33,031 nt of DNA from Methanomicrobiales archaeon (GTDB lineage: Archaea; Halobacteriota; Methanomicrobia; Methanomicrobiales; Methanospirillaceae): contig JAPKXR010000180.1 of NCBI GenBank assembly GCA_026394715.1, forward strand, positions 1-33,031, written 5' to 3'. The translations under genes and the position numbers were made by a program. The notes under the pieces are model-generated. The model had not been told where the DNA came from. It saw only the letters and a program-made list of their open reading frames with translations, and did not search any database. Shown in pieces: positions 31,906 through 33,031 of the stretch. Each line of letters begins with the position of its first letter. Position 1 is the first letter of the stretch.

Positions 31906-32392
31906 CCCCGAAATGGCGCTTTTATGACTTTTTTTCTTACTAAATAGCATTCCGGAGAAAGGCCATACCGGTGTTCAATGGTATCTCATCGAAAAGAGAT
32001 CGAGGTTCCCCGGCAGTGAGACTGCTGACTTCCTCTCCTCCGATCTTCAATAGTCCATTTCCGTGATTTCGTCGGGCGGAATTCTTACGTGCAGTCCGAA
32101 CAGTCGCGGACAAGGAAACGCCGGTGGTATGGCCCGACCCGTTCGGCTTGGTAGGATGGGGAGCGGAGCAGGAGTCGCTCGGAAAAACGAAAAAATGCAG
32201 CACCCTGGCGCTGTTCATTTTAAAGATCTACCCCAAAGGGTATAACGTAGGTGAACCGCGTAACAGAAATCACAAAATCACAATTTACGGCGTATATCTG
32301 GCATTTTATTAACGTATCAACGAGAAAGTGATAAAGGATCACATCGCGAAAGTAGTAGTAAAAGCCATATGAATTCCTTGTGAGTGTCCAAC

Positions 32393-33031
32393 ATGCCCCA
32401 TCTCCAGACATTTGCTGAAATGAAAAATTTATTGCAGGCAGGGTTTGAAGATAACGAAGAGTCGTTGTCCCACTTCGGCGCCACTCACTCGATACAGTTG
32501 AAAGCAAACCTGATTGAGAGCAATCTGACATTGAGTGAACTCCCCTGTCCTGAGGGATATGGCCGGTGGAAAAAACTGGATGTTGAGCATTGGCATGTGA
32601 ATGAGGGTGGCCATTCACCGGGATCGCTCCTGCTGGATTCAACACGAAAACGGGTTTGGATTTTGTATAGCCTTCTCGATGCCAGTGAATCAGAGGCCGC
32701 GATTACCAAATGGGTCGAACGTACGAAAGGGCTTGACCGGTGCTGGTTGTCCCGCAACCAGTTGTTATCACTTGGAGCAGTCGAGTCATGGAAAGAGAAA
32801 GGGGTTGGGCTGAAATTCTCCGATGGGCTCACCCCTGAAGAAAACGCGGGTAATTTCAGTTTGAAAGCCTGGTATGGTGGGGCGACACGTCAAATCCAGG
32901 GGCTTGAAGATGTCCTGACGCTTGCAAAGGAAAAATTCGCAATTTACAGTACACGGTGGCAGAAGATTAGCGGGGGATCGGTTGCGATTTCTGCGGAATG
33001 GTACAGCACGGGTAAAGTGACCATCAACCGG
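32393..33031 (+). CDS. Unrecognised protein, 3'-truncated by the window end
   Basis: 213 codons open from ATG 32393 to the last base, without a stop. No family was recognised. The protein is soluble-looking and Trp-rich: YGRWKKLDVEHWHV, KRVWILYSLLDASESEAAI, DRCWLSRNQLLSLGA, FSLKAWYGGATRQIQGLEDV, SAEWYSTGKVTIN. Alternating aromatic strands and helices suggest a mixed alpha/beta fold, and SLLLDSTRKRVW could be a substrate- or nucleic-acid-contact segment. It follows the gene-poor repeat region, so acquisition by transfer is plausible. A TATA-like CCATATGAA lies about 25 bases before the ATG. Confidence 0.7.
   Translation, partial: MPHLQTFAEMKNLLQAGFEDNEESLSHFGATHSIQLKANLIESNLTLSELPCPEGYGRWKKLDVEHWHVNEGGHSPGSLLLDSTRKRVWILYSLLDASESEAAITKWVERTKGLDRCWLSRNQLLSLGAVESWKEKGVGLKFSDGLTPEENAGNFSLKAWYGGATRQIQGLEDVLTLAKEKFAIYSTRWQKISGGSVAISAEWYSTGKVTINR

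Larger units (their letters stand above)
30642..32392. other. 1.75-kb stretch without convincing genes, repeat-bearing
   Basis: No frame shows a recognisable protein, and short frames on both strands overlap. Base composition shifts to patchy AT- and GC-rich segments. It contains the ~100-base duplication (30747 and 30975), a long-arm inverted repeat at 31767-31827, and the perfect hairpin at 31886-31905. A short run near 31158-31215 reads, in one frame, ISGGTSSAVGTKKYAVLVSG, like the start of a secreted archaeal protein, and could be a decayed gene. Confidence 0.55.

Noticed and set aside
31940-32218. Minus-strand 92-codon frame ending GMAFLRNAI, possible transposase relic
   Set aside because: No catalytic motif or terminal repeats could be seen, so it cannot be supported as an insertion sequence.

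Overview
This is a methanogenic euryarchaeon, most likely of the order Methanomicrobiales. The genes show it: sn-glycerol-1-phosphate dehydrogenase and geranylgeranyl reductase (archaeal lipids), aIF2-alpha, L44e, S27e and Nop10, GINS and the small primase subunit, an archaeal-type ProRS, and several archaeal families of unknown role (UPF0200, UPF0058, UPF0179, DUF63, PAC2). The order-level placement is inferred from the overall gene set and moderate GC, not from a search. Control signals look archaeal: TATA boxes near -26, several apparently leaderless starts, GTG starts, and Shine-Dalgarno sites inside tightly overlapping operons.

Layout. 1-2049: 3' part of an ADP-forming acyl-CoA synthetase, convergent with thiC (2114-3391, minus). 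3392-4040: thiC control region with a perfect 12-bp inverted repeat, and a small DUF5661-like gene. 4041-8897: plus-strand operon nrdG, UPF0200 kinase, TIM-barrel isomerase, RNase Z, RecJ-like DHH nuclease. 9162-10729: two small proteins, tRNA-Pro(GGG) and a DUF89 phosphatase. 10939-14109 (minus): site-2 protease, RNase HII, a 59-residue tail-anchored protein and a lipoprotein. 14588-15954 (minus): ferredoxin plus geranylgeranyl reductase.

16357-22244 is one minus-strand information-processing block: UPF0058, Elp3, PriS, GINS, L44e, S27e, aIF2-alpha, Nop10, PAC2, mostly overlapping or a few bases apart. It ends at a poly-T stretch near 16203 and has a probable internal promoter before L44e. 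22319-23194 (plus) is an ADP-ribosylglycohydrolase broken by one in-frame TAA. 23262-24793 (minus) is UPF0179 with G1P dehydrogenase, divergent by 11 bases from a plus-strand set DUF63, SpoIIM-like, proS (24805-27653). Then come a zinc-ribbon protein (minus), thiD, and a soluble PAS histidine kinase (plus).

30642-32392 is a 1.75-kb stretch without convincing genes, holding a duplicated ~100-base repeat and inverted repeats. It leads into an unrecognised ORF that runs off the window end (32393-33031), possibly the edge of an accessory region.

The window is mostly core housekeeping. The best leads are the single-stop macro-enzyme pseudogene, a short palindrome shared by the starts of thiC and thiD, the conserved-looking tail-anchored microprotein, an inverted repeat around the kinase promoter, and the repeat-rich right end. 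No clearly new multi-gene system is visible.
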